This document shows positions 24,284-32,248 of a DNA stretch of 35,539 nucleotides, piece after piece. This DNA comes from JAZNBI01 sp045586995 (lineage in GTDB: Bacteria; Bacillota; Clostridia; Oscillospirales; CAG-272). The translations under genes and the position numbers were made by a program. Each line of letters begins with the position of its first letter. The stretch's first letter is position 1. The stretch is taken from contig JAZNBI010000096.1 in assembly GCA_045586995.1 (NCBI GenBank), positions 1 to 35,539 of the forward strand, written 5' to 3'. Below the pieces are notes generated by a model. It was not told where the DNA came from. It saw only the letters and a list, made by a program, of their open reading frames with translations, and did not search any database.

Positions 24284-25479
24284 AAATATTAGTTACGGGC
24301 GCAAAAGGATTTGTCGGTAAAAACCTATGCGAAGCTCTGAAAAACATTCGTGACGGAAAGGACAAAACGCATCCTTCCGTTATAGTTGATGAAATCTACG
24401 AATATGACGTTGACACGGATATCTCGTTGCTTGACGGCTTTTGCCGTGACGCCGATTTCGTGTTCAACCTTGCGGGCGTAAACCGCCCTCAAAGCCAAGA
24501 GGAATTTATGAAAGGTAATTTTGGCTTTGCATCTACCCTGCTTGACACGCTTAAAAAGCATAAAAACACCTGTCCTGTAATGATTTCTTCCTCTATTCAA
24601 GCCACCTGTATCGGTAGATACGACAGCGAATACGGAAGAAGCAAAAGGGCAGGAGAGGAGCTTCTCTTTAATTACGGTAAGGAAACGGGGACGAAAACGC
24701 TCGTTTACCGCTTCCCTAATCTTTTCGGCAAATGGTGCAGACCTAACTACAATTCCGCCGTCGCTACCTTTTGTAATAATATTGCAAACGATTTGCCAAT
24801 TCAAGTCAACGACAGGGGCGCTCTGCTCGAGCTATTATATATTGACGACCTTGTGGACGAAATGCTTTTGGCGCTTGTGGGAAAAGAGCATCACTGCGAG
24901 TTCGACGGCATTGATACCGTTCTTTGCGAAAACGGAAGATACTGCGCGGCGCCGATTACGCACAAGGTAACTCTCGGGGAAATAGTAGACCTTCTCTACT
25001 CCTTTGCCGAGCAACCGAATACGCTTATTTTACCCGAAATTCCGAAAAACAGCTTTGCCAAAAAGCTATATAGCACTTATCTATCCTATCTGCCGAGTGA
25101 GAAGATTTCCTTCCCCTTGAAAATGAACGTAGACGATAGAGGAAGCTTTACCGAGCTTCTGAAAACCGAAAAATGCGGACAGGTTTCTATCAATATTTCT
25201 AAGCCAAAAATTACGAAGGGGCAACATTGGCATAATACAAAGTGGGAATTTTTCATCGTTGTTTCAGGCCACGGTCTTATTCAGCAACGAAAAATAGGCA
25301 CAGACGAGGTGCTTAATTTCGAGGTTAGCGGTGATAAAATTGAGGCAGTGCACATGCTGCCCGGTTATACTCACAACATTATCAATTTGTCCGATACCGA
25401 AAACTTGGTGACGGTGATGTGGGCGAACGAGCAGTTTGATTCCCAAAATCCCGATACCTTTTTTGAGCTTGTAGAATAA
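24280..25479 (+). CDS. capF: CapF/FnlB: NAD(P)-dependent reductase with C-terminal cupin domain
   Basis: 399 residues. Second step to UDP-FucNAc: epimerisation/reduction of the CapE product. The N-terminal SDR domain has TGAKGFVG (6-13), FNLAGVNRPQ, SSSIQA and the catalytic Y118-x3-K122 (EYGRSKRAG). The C-terminal cupin (about 280-399) has GQHWHNTKWEFF (His316, His318, Glu323) and PGYTHNIIN (His365), the zinc ligands found in CapF. The two-domain layout and length match S. aureus CapF. ATGA overlap with capE; 31 bases before capG. Confidence 0.95.
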   Translation: MKILVTGAKGFVGKNLCEALKNIRDGKDKTHPSVIVDEIYEYDVDTDISLLDGFCRDADFVFNLAGVNRPQSQEEFMKGNFGFASTLLDTLKKHKNTCPVMISSSIQATCIGRYDSEYGRSKRAGEELLFNYGKETGTKTLVYRFPNLFGKWCRPNYNSAVATFCNNIANDLPIQVNDRGALLELLYIDDLVDEMLLALVGKEHHCEFDGIDTVLCENGRYCAAPITHKVTLGEIVDLLYSFAEQPNTLILPEIPKNSFAKKLYSTYLSYLPSEKISFPLKMNVDDRGSFTELLKTEKCGQVSINISKPKITKGQHWHNTKWEFFIVVSGHGLIQQRKIGTDEVLNFEVSGDKIEAVHMLPGYTHNIINLSDTENLVTVMWANEQFDSQNPDTFFELVE

Positions 25480-25510
25480 ACGAGCATACCATATACGAGG
25501 TGAAGTAAAA

Positions 25511-26701
25511 ATGGAAACAAAAATCAAATTAGATTATTCTGACGTAAAATTCAAGGATAACGGAAAATTAAAATTGCTAATAATTGTTGGCACTCGTCCC
25601 GAAATTATTCGCTTATCGGCGGTCATTAACAAATGCCGCCAATATTTCGACTGTATTTTGGCTCACACGGGACAAAACTACGACTATAATCTCAACGGCG
25701 TTTTCTTCAAGGATTTGAAGCTTGCCGATCCTGAGGTCTATATGGATGCAGTAGGTGACGACCTTGGCGCGACAGTCGGCAATATTATCAACTGCTCGTA
25801 TAAGCTGATGTCGGCTTGTAAACCTGATGCTCTGCTTATTTTAGGTGATACGAACAGCTGCCTGTCTGCCATTTCTGCAAAAAGGTTGCATATCCCGATT
25901 TTCCATATGGAAGCGGGCAACAGATGCAAGGATGAGTGTCTGCCCGAGGAAACCAACCGTCGTATCGTTGATATAATATCAGACGTCAATCTTGCATATT
26001 CCGAGCACGCGAGAAGATATCTTGCGGAATGTGGATTGCCTAAGGAACGCACATACGTAACGGGCTCTCCAATGGCGGAGGTTTTGCACGCAAATCTTGC
26101 CGAAATTGAAGCAAGCGACGTGCTTAACAAGCTTGGCTTGGAGGCGAAGAAATATATCCTGCTTTCCGCGCACAGAGAAGAAAATATTGATACAGAAAAG
26201 AATTTTTTGTCATTATTTACGGCAATAAACAAGCTCGCAGAAAAATACGATATGCCTATTTTATATAGCTGTCATCCCAGAAGCAGAAACCGTCTTGAAA
26301 AAAGCAAATTCGTACTTGATAAACGTGTAATTTGTCAACAGCCCTTGGGATTCCACGATTATAATAAATTACAGATGAACGCCTTCGCGGTAGTATCCGA
26401 CAGCGGTACGCTTCCCGAGGAAAGCTCCTTCTTCACGAGCATCGGAAAGCCCTTCCCTGCGATTTGTATTCGCACGAGCACAGAACGTCCCGAGGCGCTC
26501 GACAAGGCCTGCTTCGTGCTTGCGGGCATTGATGAAAAGAATTTATTGCAGGCAGTTGCCACAGCAGTAGATTTAACCAAGGACGGCAATTTCGGAATTC
26601 CCGTACCCGATTATACAGAAGAAAATGCGTCAACCAAAGTTGTCAAAATCATCCAAAGCTATACAGGCGTAGTAGATAAAATGGTTTGGAGAAAATTCTA
26701 A
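25511..26701 (+). CDS. capG: UDP-N-acetylglucosamine 2-epimerase family, CapG/FnlC type
   Basis: 396 residues. Non-hydrolysing 2-epimerase that finishes UDP-N-acetyl-L-fucosamine from the CapF product. GT-B-like fold: GTRPEIIRLS (27-36), AHTGQNYDYN (51-60), LGDTNSCLSAI, HMEAGNRCKDECLPEETNRR, LLSAHREENID, VVSDSGTLPEESSFF and CIRTSTERPEALD. The CKDECLPEE variant in the active-site loop and the position after capE-capF support the FucNAc branch rather than MnaA. Ribosome site GAGGTGAAG. It starts 31 bases after capF. Confidence 0.93.
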   Translation: METKIKLDYSDVKFKDNGKLKLLIIVGTRPEIIRLSAVINKCRQYFDCILAHTGQNYDYNLNGVFFKDLKLADPEVYMDAVGDDLGATVGNIINCSYKLMSACKPDALLILGDTNSCLSAISAKRLHIPIFHMEAGNRCKDECLPEETNRRIVDIISDVNLAYSEHARRYLAECGLPKERTYVTGSPMAEVLHANLAEIEASDVLNKLGLEAKKYILLSAHREENIDTEKNFLSLFTAINKLAEKYDMPILYSCHPRSRNRLEKSKFVLDKRVICQQPLGFHDYNKLQMNAFAVVSDSGTLPEESSFFTSIGKPFPAICIRTSTERPEALDKACFVLAGIDEKNLLQAVATAVDLTKDGNFGIPVPDYTEENASTKVVKIIQSYTGVVDKMVWRKF

Positions 26702-26717
26702 TAAAGGAGCTGATAAA

Positions 26718-27902
26718 ATGAAAATTGCAGTAGCAGGAACCGGTTACGTAGGTCTTTCTATGGCGGTTCTGCTTTCCCAAAACAATGAGGTCACGGCAGT
26801 GGACATAATTCCCGAAAAGGTAAACCTGATCAACAATAAAAAATCCCCGATTGTCGATAAGGAAATCGAGGAGTTTTTGGCTACGAAGTCGTTAAACCTA
26901 AAGGCAACAACAGACGGCGCAGCGGCATACAGGGACGCGGAGCTGGTTATCATTTCCACGCCGACAAACTATGACGAATCAAAAAATTATTTTGATACTT
27001 CATCCGTGGAAAGTGTTATCGAGCAGGTTATTGCGGTCAATCCCCACGCTGTAATGATTATAAAAAGCACCGTTCCCGTCGGCTTTACAGAAGGCGCTCA
27101 TGAGAAATTCCATTGCCGTAATATTTTATTTAGCCCCGAATTTTTGCGCGAGGGCAAAGCTCTATATGATAATCTATATCCGAGCCGTATTATCGTCGGC
27201 GTCCCCTCGGAAAATGAAAAGCTTCAAAAAGCGGCAGAAGAATTTACCAAGCTTTTGCAGGAGGGGGCAATTAAAAAGGATATCGAGGTACGCTATATGA
27301 ATCCCACCGAGGCGGAGGCGGTTAAGCTGTTTGCAAATACGTATCTTGCGCTTCGAGTTTCATTCTTTAACGAGCTGGATACCTACGCCTGCATGCGTGG
27401 CTTGAATTCAAAAGCTATCATTGAGGGCATAGGGCTCGACTCAAGAATCGGCTCTCATTACAACAACCCTTCATTCGGATATGGCGGCTATTGCTTGCCT
27501 AAGGATACCAAGCAACTTTTGGCAAATTATAACGACGTTCCGCAAAACATCATTTCTGCCATCGTCGAGGCGAACAGAACGAGAAAGGATTTTATTGCGT
27601 CCCAGATTATTGCGAAGCAACCCAAGGTTGTAGGCGTTTATCGCTTAACCATGAAATCGGGCAGTGATAATTTCCGTCAAAGCAGTATTCAAGGCGTTAT
27701 GAAGCGCATTAAGGCAAAGGGTATTGAGGTTGTCGTTTACGAGCCGACAATGAAGGACGATGCTTTCTTCAACAGCAAGGTTATTCGAAATTTGGGCGAA
27801 TTTAAAGAAAAATGTGACGTTATCCTGGCGAATCGTTACAACGAGGATCTCGCCGACGTAATGGATAAGGTATATACAAGAGATTTATATTTCAGAGATT
27901 AA
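26718..27902 (+). CDS. ugd: UDP-glucose 6-dehydrogenase
   Basis: 394 residues, the short Ugd form. It oxidises UDP-glucose twice with NAD to UDP-glucuronate, supplying acidic sugar for the glycan. GTGYVGLS (7-14, NAD site), STPTNYD, STVPVGFT, SPEFLREGKAL, Lys204 and Asn208 of the active site, and the catalytic Cys259 in FGYGGYCLPKDTKQL with Asp263. C-terminal YRLTMKSGSDNFRQSS is typical of short Ugds. A UDP-ManNAc dehydrogenase would be longer and lack this last motif. AAAGGAG ribosome site. Last gene of the locus, before a strong terminator. Confidence 0.95.
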   Translation: MKIAVAGTGYVGLSMAVLLSQNNEVTAVDIIPEKVNLINNKKSPIVDKEIEEFLATKSLNLKATTDGAAAYRDAELVIISTPTNYDESKNYFDTSSVESVIEQVIAVNPHAVMIIKSTVPVGFTEGAHEKFHCRNILFSPEFLREGKALYDNLYPSRIIVGVPSENEKLQKAAEEFTKLLQEGAIKKDIEVRYMNPTEAEAVKLFANTYLALRVSFFNELDTYACMRGLNSKAIIEGIGLDSRIGSHYNNPSFGYGGYCLPKDTKQLLANYNDVPQNIISAIVEANRTRKDFIASQIIAKQPKVVGVYRLTMKSGSDNFRQSSIQGVMKRIKAKGIEVVVYEPTMKDDAFFNSKVIRNLGEFKEKCDVILANRYNEDLADVMDKVYTRDLYFRD

Positions 27903-27968
27903 GATTTCAGTTGAATAAGCTTTGCGTTTCACAAGTGTCGCCGTAAAAGAGGAAAACAAATAATAACG

Positions 27969-28004
27969 AATAGCGCAAACTATTTTTATTTGCGCTATTT
28001 TTTA
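27969..28004 (+). terminator. Rho-independent terminator of the polysaccharide operon
   Basis: AATAGCGCAAA (27969-27979) pairs perfectly with TTTGCGCTATT (27989-27999), then a T run. It closes the locus after ugd. Confidence 0.9.
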
Positions 28005-28058
28005 TAACCTTGATTTTCGTTTTTTTGTCAAAATTGGGCGCATATTTTCTCAAAAGTA

Positions 28059-28086
28059 TTGATTTATTTATTATTTATGCTATAAT
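28059..28086 (+). promoter_or_regulatory. Promoter of putP
   Basis: TTGATT at 28059-28064, a 16-base spacer and TATAAT at 28081-28086. A ribosome site AAGGAG lies at 28143-28148, eight bases before the ATG. Confidence 0.75.
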
Positions 28087-28155
28087 AAAAAAGTTAGGAA
28101 GTCATCTTTTGGATGTTTTCATTTAAAATACAATTAACCGACAAGGAGACTTATT

Positions 28156-29688
28156 ATGCAATTACTTGCTTTCGTTCTTTATTTTGTGCTGGTACTCGCT
28201 ATTGGCATTTTCTTCTTCCTTCGCTCAAAGAGCGGTAACGAGAAGGATTATTTCTTGGGCGGACGCTCTATGGGTCCTTGGGTAACCGCTATGAGCGCTC
28301 AGGCATCCGATATGTCCGGCTGGCTGCTCATGGGCTTCCCCGGAAGTATTATCGCCTTCGGTATGGGAAAGGTGTGGATAGGCATAGGACTTGCCTTGGG
28401 CACCGCCGCAAACTGGATATTCGTCGCAGGAAGACTGCGCCGTTTTTCCAAGGCGTCGGGCGACTCGATCACTCTTCCCCAATATCTTACCAACCGTTTT
28501 GCTTCCAAGAGCCCCGCGCTTAAAATTCTTTGCGCTGTAATTTTCCTTATCAGCTTTACGGTATACGTTTCCTCTGCATTCGTTGCGGGAAAGAGCGTTA
28601 TGATCGCTGTAATCCCGTGGTTTGCCGACAAGGAAACCTTGGCTATGGCCATTTTCGCTTTGTTAATTCTTATCTATACCTTCCTTGGCGGATATAAGGC
28701 GGTTTGTTGGACCGACTTCTTCCAGGGAATTATGATGCTCATCGCGCTTCTGGCAGTGCCGATCGCTATGTGCCTTGGTAACTTTGATTCCTCGCTCACC
28801 GCCGCTTTTGCGGAGAACGTAGCGCCTTTCCAGTCAAATCCCTTCTCTGCAAGCTGGCAGGATATCGTAACAGGCCTCTCTTGGGGACTTGGATATTTTG
28901 GTATGCCTCACATTATCGTGCGCTTTATGGGTATTAAAAAGCCCTCTCAGGTTAAGAAGGCGGCTACAGTCGCTATTATCTGGGTAGTTCTCACGTTAGG
29001 CAGCGCTATCGCAATCGCCGCTTTGGGCAGAACCTTCCTTTTGTCAGACGGTGTTTCCCTTGCAGAAACGCTTTTGCCCGACGGCTTACAGCAGAACATA
29101 TTTATAGTTTTGGCTCAAAACATATTCCCGCCCGTTATCGTAGGTCTATTACTTGCCGCTATAGTTGCAGCCGCTATGTCTACCGCCGATTCTCAGCTTT
29201 TGGTAGCATCCTCTGCCTTCACGAGCGACCTGTATAAGCCGTTAATCCGTAAGGATAAGGCATCCGCTAAGGAAACCCTCTGGGTAGGACGTGTCGTAGT
29301 TGCTATCGTAAGCGTAGTCGCTTTTCTTATCGCGGCAAGCGGAAGCGAGTGGGCAGGTAATATCATGAGCATGGTAGAAAACGCGTGGGGCTTGTTTGGC
29401 GCCGCCTTCGGTCCCGTAGTGCTTCTCTCGCTCTTCTGGCGCAGATTGAATTACTCGGGCGCTTGCGCGGGTATTCTCGTTGGCGCTGTCGTCGATATCG
29501 CATGGCTTCTCTGCCTCACGAATACCATTACTACGGCGCTTGTTGTCCCCACAGGCGTTTACGAAATTTTGCCCGGCTTTATTGCAAACACCGTTACGGC
29601 AGTTATCGTTTCTCTCTGCACGAAGGCGCCCACCGACGAGGTTAACGCCATCTTTGATAAGGCGACCGCACCCGATACAGACGACTAA
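28156..29688 (+). CDS. putP: Sodium/proline symporter
   Basis: 510 residues, the PutP length, with about 13 membrane helices of the LeuT fold (solute:sodium symporter family). Helix I/II signature SAQASDMSGWLLMGFPG (47-63, Ser/Asp of the sodium and proline site), TLPQYLTNRF, FLGGYKAVCWTDFFQG and the STADSQLLVASSA motif near residue 340 (second half of the sodium site). It imports proline as a nutrient or osmoprotectant. Single-gene unit with its own promoter and a bidirectional terminator behind it. Confidence 0.96.
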   Translation: MQLLAFVLYFVLVLAIGIFFFLRSKSGNEKDYFLGGRSMGPWVTAMSAQASDMSGWLLMGFPGSIIAFGMGKVWIGIGLALGTAANWIFVAGRLRRFSKASGDSITLPQYLTNRFASKSPALKILCAVIFLISFTVYVSSAFVAGKSVMIAVIPWFADKETLAMAIFALLILIYTFLGGYKAVCWTDFFQGIMMLIALLAVPIAMCLGNFDSSLTAAFAENVAPFQSNPFSASWQDIVTGLSWGLGYFGMPHIIVRFMGIKKPSQVKKAATVAIIWVVLTLGSAIAIAALGRTFLLSDGVSLAETLLPDGLQQNIFIVLAQNIFPPVIVGLLLAAIVAAAMSTADSQLLVASSAFTSDLYKPLIRKDKASAKETLWVGRVVVAIVSVVAFLIAASGSEWAGNIMSMVENAWGLFGAAFGPVVLLSLFWRRLNYSGACAGILVGAVVDIAWLLCLTNTITTALVVPTGVYEILPGFIANTVTAVIVSLCTKAPTDEVNAIFDKATAPDTDD

Positions 29689-29723
29689 TTATTGATACAT
29701 ATTTAAAGTAATGCTTAAATCCG

Positions 29724-29743
29724 CCTTGCCCTCGTGGGCAAGG
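29724..29743 (+). other. GC-rich hairpin after putP
   Basis: CCTTGCCC-TCGT-GGGCAAGG, perfect 8-bp stem, no T tract. It lies between the putP stop and the terminator and may protect the mRNA 3' end. Confidence 0.5.
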
Positions 29744-29760
29744 GGGATTGTTGTATAACG

Positions 29761-29797
29761 AAAAACGCTTATGGATTTTTTCATAAGCGTTTTTTTG
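29761..29797. terminator. Bidirectional rho-independent terminator between putP and the YbjQ gene
   Basis: AAAACGCTTATG (29762-29773) pairs with CATAAGCGTTTT (29782-29793). A/T tracts on both sides let it serve putP on the plus strand and the converging YbjQ transcript on the minus strand. Confidence 0.88.
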
Positions 29798-29814
29798 GTT
29801 TTTTGGTTATTTGG

Positions 29815-30132
29815 TTATTCGGCTATAAACTTGACGGCGGTACCGTAGACGATAACCTCCGCTGCGCCCTGCGTAACGGCAGATGAAGCGTAGCGAATAT
29901 TTACGATAGCGTCGGCGTCGAGTGCTTCTGCCTCCTCTACCATTCTCTTGGTAGCGAGCGCTCTTGCCTCATTCATCATTTCGTTGTATGCTTTAAGCTC
30001 ACCGCCTACCAGACCTTTAAATGCCTGCGCGATATCCTTTCCGACGTGCTTTGACTGAATGGTGCTTCCCTTCACGAGCGTCAAGGTTTCTAACTTTTTG
30101 CCTGTAACGTAATCAGTATTTACTAATATCAT
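29815..30132 (-). CDS. YbjQ family (UPF0145) protein
   Basis: 105 residues from the ATG at 30132; a GTG three codons upstream (30141) is possible. Full-length match to the YbjQ pattern: ILVNTDYVTGKKL, VKGSTIQSKHVGKDIAQAFK, LVGGELKAYNEMMNEAR, MVEEAEALDADAIVNIRY and VIVYGTAVKF. Known structures are small oligomeric beta-barrel-like proteins, sometimes called heavy-metal-binding domains, without a firm function. Its start lies about 20 bases inside the preceding minus-strand gene, so the two are co-translated. Confidence 0.92.
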   Translation of the reverse strand: MILVNTDYVTGKKLETLTLVKGSTIQSKHVGKDIAQAFKGLVGGELKAYNEMMNEARALATKRMVEEAEALDADAIVNIRYASSAVTQGAAEVIVYGTAVKFIAE

Positions 30133-30337
30133 CTTCTTCACCCTTCTTTATTTCATTTATTCTTTCTAAGCAAACCTTAATCATTATCACCGATAATACA
30201 AGCGGAATAATTCCGAGAGCATACCGCCATATATTGTCAAGCAAAGAAATCAAAAGGCCGAAATACACGACGTAATACAGCACCATTATAACGGTAACTA
30301 TAATAGGTGCGAGCATTTTTCTTTTTTTCAGGTCCAT
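30113..30337 (-). CDS. Small two-helix membrane protein, unknown function
   Basis: 74 residues. Basic start (MDLKKRKML) then two hydrophobic helices (about 9-29 and 36-55) and a charged tail ending GEEDDISKY. ATG 30337 has an ACGGAGGA ribosome site, better than the upstream in-frame codon at 30382. Its 3' end overlaps the YbjQ gene. No family recognised; a membrane partner of the YbjQ protein is a guess. Confidence 0.75.
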   Translation of the reverse strand: MDLKKRKMLAPIIVTVIMVLYYVVYFGLLISLLDNIWRYALGIIPLVLSVIMIKVCLERINEIKKGEEDDISKY

Positions 30338-30370
30338 CTTGTTTCCTCCGTTAAGGCGTTCTTTTACTTT

Positions 30371-30399
30371 ATTATAGCACAAGCTACGAAAAAAGTAAA
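30371..30399 (-). promoter_or_regulatory. Minus-strand promoter of the small membrane protein-YbjQ operon
   Basis: On the minus strand TTTACT (30394-30399), 17 bases, TATAAT (30371-30376). The -35 region CTATTTACTTTTT is shared, at identical distance from the -10, with the promoter at 31886-31914. Confidence 0.75.
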
Positions 30400-30432
30400 T
30401 AGAATTTTCAAAAGGTGGGCGTTATGCCCGTT

Positions 30433-30726
30433 TTACCTTCTTATATTTTTTATTATAACAAATATGAGCCACCCCAAGCCACACACGAGCGTAAGCACGC
30501 CACTCCAAATCGAGAGGATGAGAAATCCTATACTATCCCAGCCGTCAAAGACGAAAACCAAAATAAAAAATACGACCGCCGTAATAAAGCAAAGAAAGGT
30601 GGGTATCAGTCGGATGAAAAGGTTTTTAACCTTAAAGCAAAGAGTGAGCTGAAGCGATAGCAGAAGTACCGAAAGTATCAGTAAAAAAGCGTCGGTGCTT
30701 ATTTCAAACCATTTAAAATCCAACAT
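30433..30726 (-). CDS. Small membrane protein downstream of a membrane-anchored XRE regulator
   Basis: 97 residues with three hydrophobic helices (about 12-30, 36-60 and 68-92) and a short basic C-terminus. ATG 30726 is preceded by CGAGGT. It follows the XRE gene by 14 bases on the same strand, so it is probably in its operon and may modulate or be modulated by it. No family recognised. The start at 30822 would run into the XRE gene and is unlikely. Confidence 0.7.
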   Translation of the reverse strand: MLDFKWFEISTDAFLLILSVLLLSLQLTLCFKVKNLFIRLIPTFLCFITAVVFFILVFVFDGWDSIGFLILSIWSGVLTLVCGLGWLIFVIIKNIRR

Positions 30727-30740
30727 TTTTATACCTCGAT

Positions 30741-31235
30741 TTATTTTTTGTTGTTTTTCGTAAGAAGAAAACCGAGCATAGCAACGCCGAGCAAAATTAT
30801 AGCGCCCGCAAGCTCGAGCCAATTAAATGCGCCCGAAACGAGAATTGCAGTCGGGCCGTCTGCGCCCCCTATAATGCCCACGTCCGCATTGGAATTAAGT
30901 AAATTAAAGTTTGCATAAATATAGATGCCGACTTCGAGCAGGATGCAGAAAAGGATAAAAACAAATGCCACTCCGCAAAGGACGTGCAAGAGCTTTTTCC
31001 TTGCGCTTTGCTTTTCTGTTTTCTCGTGTTTTGCGCCCTCTTGCTCCTCTCCCAGCAAAATATGAACGGGAGTATCTAACTGCTTCGATATATTGATCAG
31101 CATTTCGGAATCGGGGACCGAAAGTCCCTTTTCCCATTTTGAAACGGTTTGCCTGACGACGTTAAGGCGCAACGCCAACTCCTCTTGTGAAAGCCCCTTC
31201 GCCTTTCTTGCGTTTTTTAAATTTTCGTTGAGCAT
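30741..31235 (-). CDS. XRE family regulator with C-terminal membrane segments and GADGPT motif
   Basis: 164 residues. N-terminal helix-turn-helix (1-62): LKNARKAKGLSQEELALRLN, RQTVSKWEKGLSVPD. Then a charged linker, a transmembrane helix (about 82-107), a loop with GIIGGADGPTAILVS (120-134), and another helix (about 138-158). The GGADGPT stretch resembles a conserved segment of sodium-pumping decarboxylase beta subunits. It probably senses a membrane or ion signal and represses or activates genes. A dyad over its own promoter's -35 (31288-31304) suggests self-control. Confidence 0.88.
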   Translation of the reverse strand: MLNENLKNARKAKGLSQEELALRLNVVRQTVSKWEKGLSVPDSEMLINISKQLDTPVHILLGEEQEGAKHEKTEKQSARKKLLHVLCGVAFVFILFCILLEVGIYIYANFNLLNSNADVGIIGGADGPTAILVSGAFNWLELAGAIILLGVAMLGFLLTKNNKK

Positions 31236-31269
31236 AATAAAGCTATTCCTTTCCGTATTTTATGATTTT

Positions 31270-31304
31270 ATTATAGCTTTTTTCACCCGTTGCCACAAGC
31301 AACG
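31270..31304 (-). promoter_or_regulatory. Promoter and candidate operator of the membrane XRE gene
   Basis: Minus strand TTGTGG (31293-31298), 17 bases, TATAAT (31270-31275). The inverted repeat CGTTGC-CACAA-like loop-GCAACG (31288-31304) is centred on the -35, a classic position for repressor binding. Confidence 0.65.
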
Positions 31305-31308
31305 AAAA

Positions 31309-31644
31309 TTAACATTTTTTGCTTTTTCTTTTTTCTATCAATACGGAGGACACTATTGCGTAGGTAATTGCCGAAAATGCGATGGCTATAACTATAAAAA
31401 GCAGCCATCCCGTTTGGAAAAATGCTTCAAGGGCGTTAATCAAAAAGCAAATTCCTATCATCAGGAAAACCGTTCCCGATTGCTTATAGTACGGTTTTTT
31501 GTCCATTTCCTTCCGTTCCTGCTCGGATGCGTAGATGTATGCGTTATTGAACAGAAAGCCCTTGTTTTTAAATTGGCGGGCGCAAAAAAAGAAGCACAAA
31601 ATCGCTATTACACCTAAAACGATAGAAATGATTATTCTTTCCAC
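31309..31644 (-). CDS. DUF3784 family membrane protein
   Basis: 111 residues. N-terminal helix (2-22), the conserved central segment FNNAYIYASEQERKEMDKKP, then YYKQSGTVFLMIGICFLIN and a third helix (about 78-100). This is the DUF3784 pattern of small Firmicutes membrane proteins with no known function. GTG start at 31644 with GAGGA 12 bases upstream, a loose fit. It lies 23 bases after the DUF6440-like gene and likely shares its promoter. Confidence 0.8.
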   Translation of the reverse strand: MERIIISIVLGVIAILCFFFCARQFKNKGFLFNNAYIYASEQERKEMDKKPYYKQSGTVFLMIGICFLINALEAFFQTGWLLFIVIAIAFSAITYAIVSSVLIEKRKSKKC

Positions 31645-31667
31645 TTTTACGTTTAATCCTCATTTTA

Positions 31668-31844
31668 TTATTTTTGAACAGGCGTAATCATTGGCTTTCC
31701 TTCTCTATCCAGAAGAACCGTAAGTCCGCCCGAATATCCACTCGCGTGATATAAATAGTTTACTCCCGTTTCCTTGTCAACCCAGATTTCAACAGAACCT
31801 ACGCCCTGCGAGTAAACCTTTTCAAATCTTTTTTCTTTAGCCAT
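31668..31844 (-). CDS. DUF6440-like small protein
   Basis: 58 residues. EKRFEKVYSQGVGSVEIWVD, KETGVNYLYHASGYSGGLT, VLLDREGKPMITPV: the KETGVxYLY-x6-GGLTxLLDxxGKP pattern matches DUF6440 proteins, whose function is unknown. ATG 31844 is chosen because ACGGAGGGTG precedes it; an upstream ATG at 31868 lacks such a site. First gene after the minus-strand promoter at 31886-31914. Confidence 0.8.
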   Translation of the reverse strand: MAKEKRFEKVYSQGVGSVEIWVDKETGVNYLYHASGYSGGLTVLLDREGKPMITPVQK

Positions 31845-31885
31845 ATTAGCACCCTCCGTTAAATTCAAGTTTATCGATTAGTTAG

Positions 31886-31914
31886 ATTATACCATAAAAA
31901 CGGCAAAAAGTAAA
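31886..31914 (-). promoter_or_regulatory. Minus-strand promoter of the DUF6440-DUF3784 pair
   Basis: Minus strand TTTACT (31909-31914), 17 bases, TATAAT (31886-31891). Shares the 13-base CTATTTACTTTTT -35 block with the promoter at 30371-30399. Confidence 0.75.
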
Positions 31915-31951
31915 TAGGACGGCTGCGGAATGCTTATGTTGACTTATGAAA

Positions 31952-31976
31952 ATAAAAAAGCGGGGCTTTTTGCCCC
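31952..31976 (-). terminator. Terminator of the small XRE gene (minus strand)
   Basis: On the minus strand GGGGC-AAAAA-GCCCC followed by GCTTTTTTATTTT. It lies 41 bases beyond the stop of the gene at 32017. Confidence 0.75.
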
Positions 31977-32016
31977 TTTCTCTATTATCATAGATAAATC
32001 AGTCGATTTCAACAGT

Positions 32017-32211
32017 TTAGTGTTCTTCTCTGCCAAGCAGATAATCAATCGATACGTTAAAATAGTCCGCAAATTTTATCAGCGTTCTGTAATCTGCCTC
32101 TCGCTGACCATTCTCGTACCTGCTTATAGAATTTTGATTCATATTCAAATCCATAGCAAGTTTGAGTTGTGAAATCCCCTTTTTTTCTCTTAATTCTTTT
32201 AGTCTAAACAT
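32017..32211 (-). CDS. Small XRE/Cro-type repressor
   Basis: 64 residues, a single helix-turn-helix domain: LKELREKKGISQLKLAMDLN, NSISRYENGQREADYRTLIK, FADYFNVSIDYLLGREE. ATG 32211 follows GGGGTG closely and the family begins RLKELREKKG; an upstream ATG at 32280 is inside the operator region. It is divergent from the PH-domain gene, and the shared intergenic region has two 21-base dyads (32257-32277 and 32281-32301) that are good operator candidates for this protein. Confidence 0.9.
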   Translation of the reverse strand: MFRLKELREKKGISQLKLAMDLNMNQNSISRYENGQREADYRTLIKFADYFNVSIDYLLGREEH

Positions 32212-32248
32212 AACACCCCAAAAAAGCAAAAATTTTTTGCAAATATTC

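Noticed and set aside
30415..30660. Plus-strand open frames of 60-80 codons over the small membrane protein gene
   Set aside because: Lys/Thr-rich text without family features, antisense to a three-helix protein with a ribosome site.
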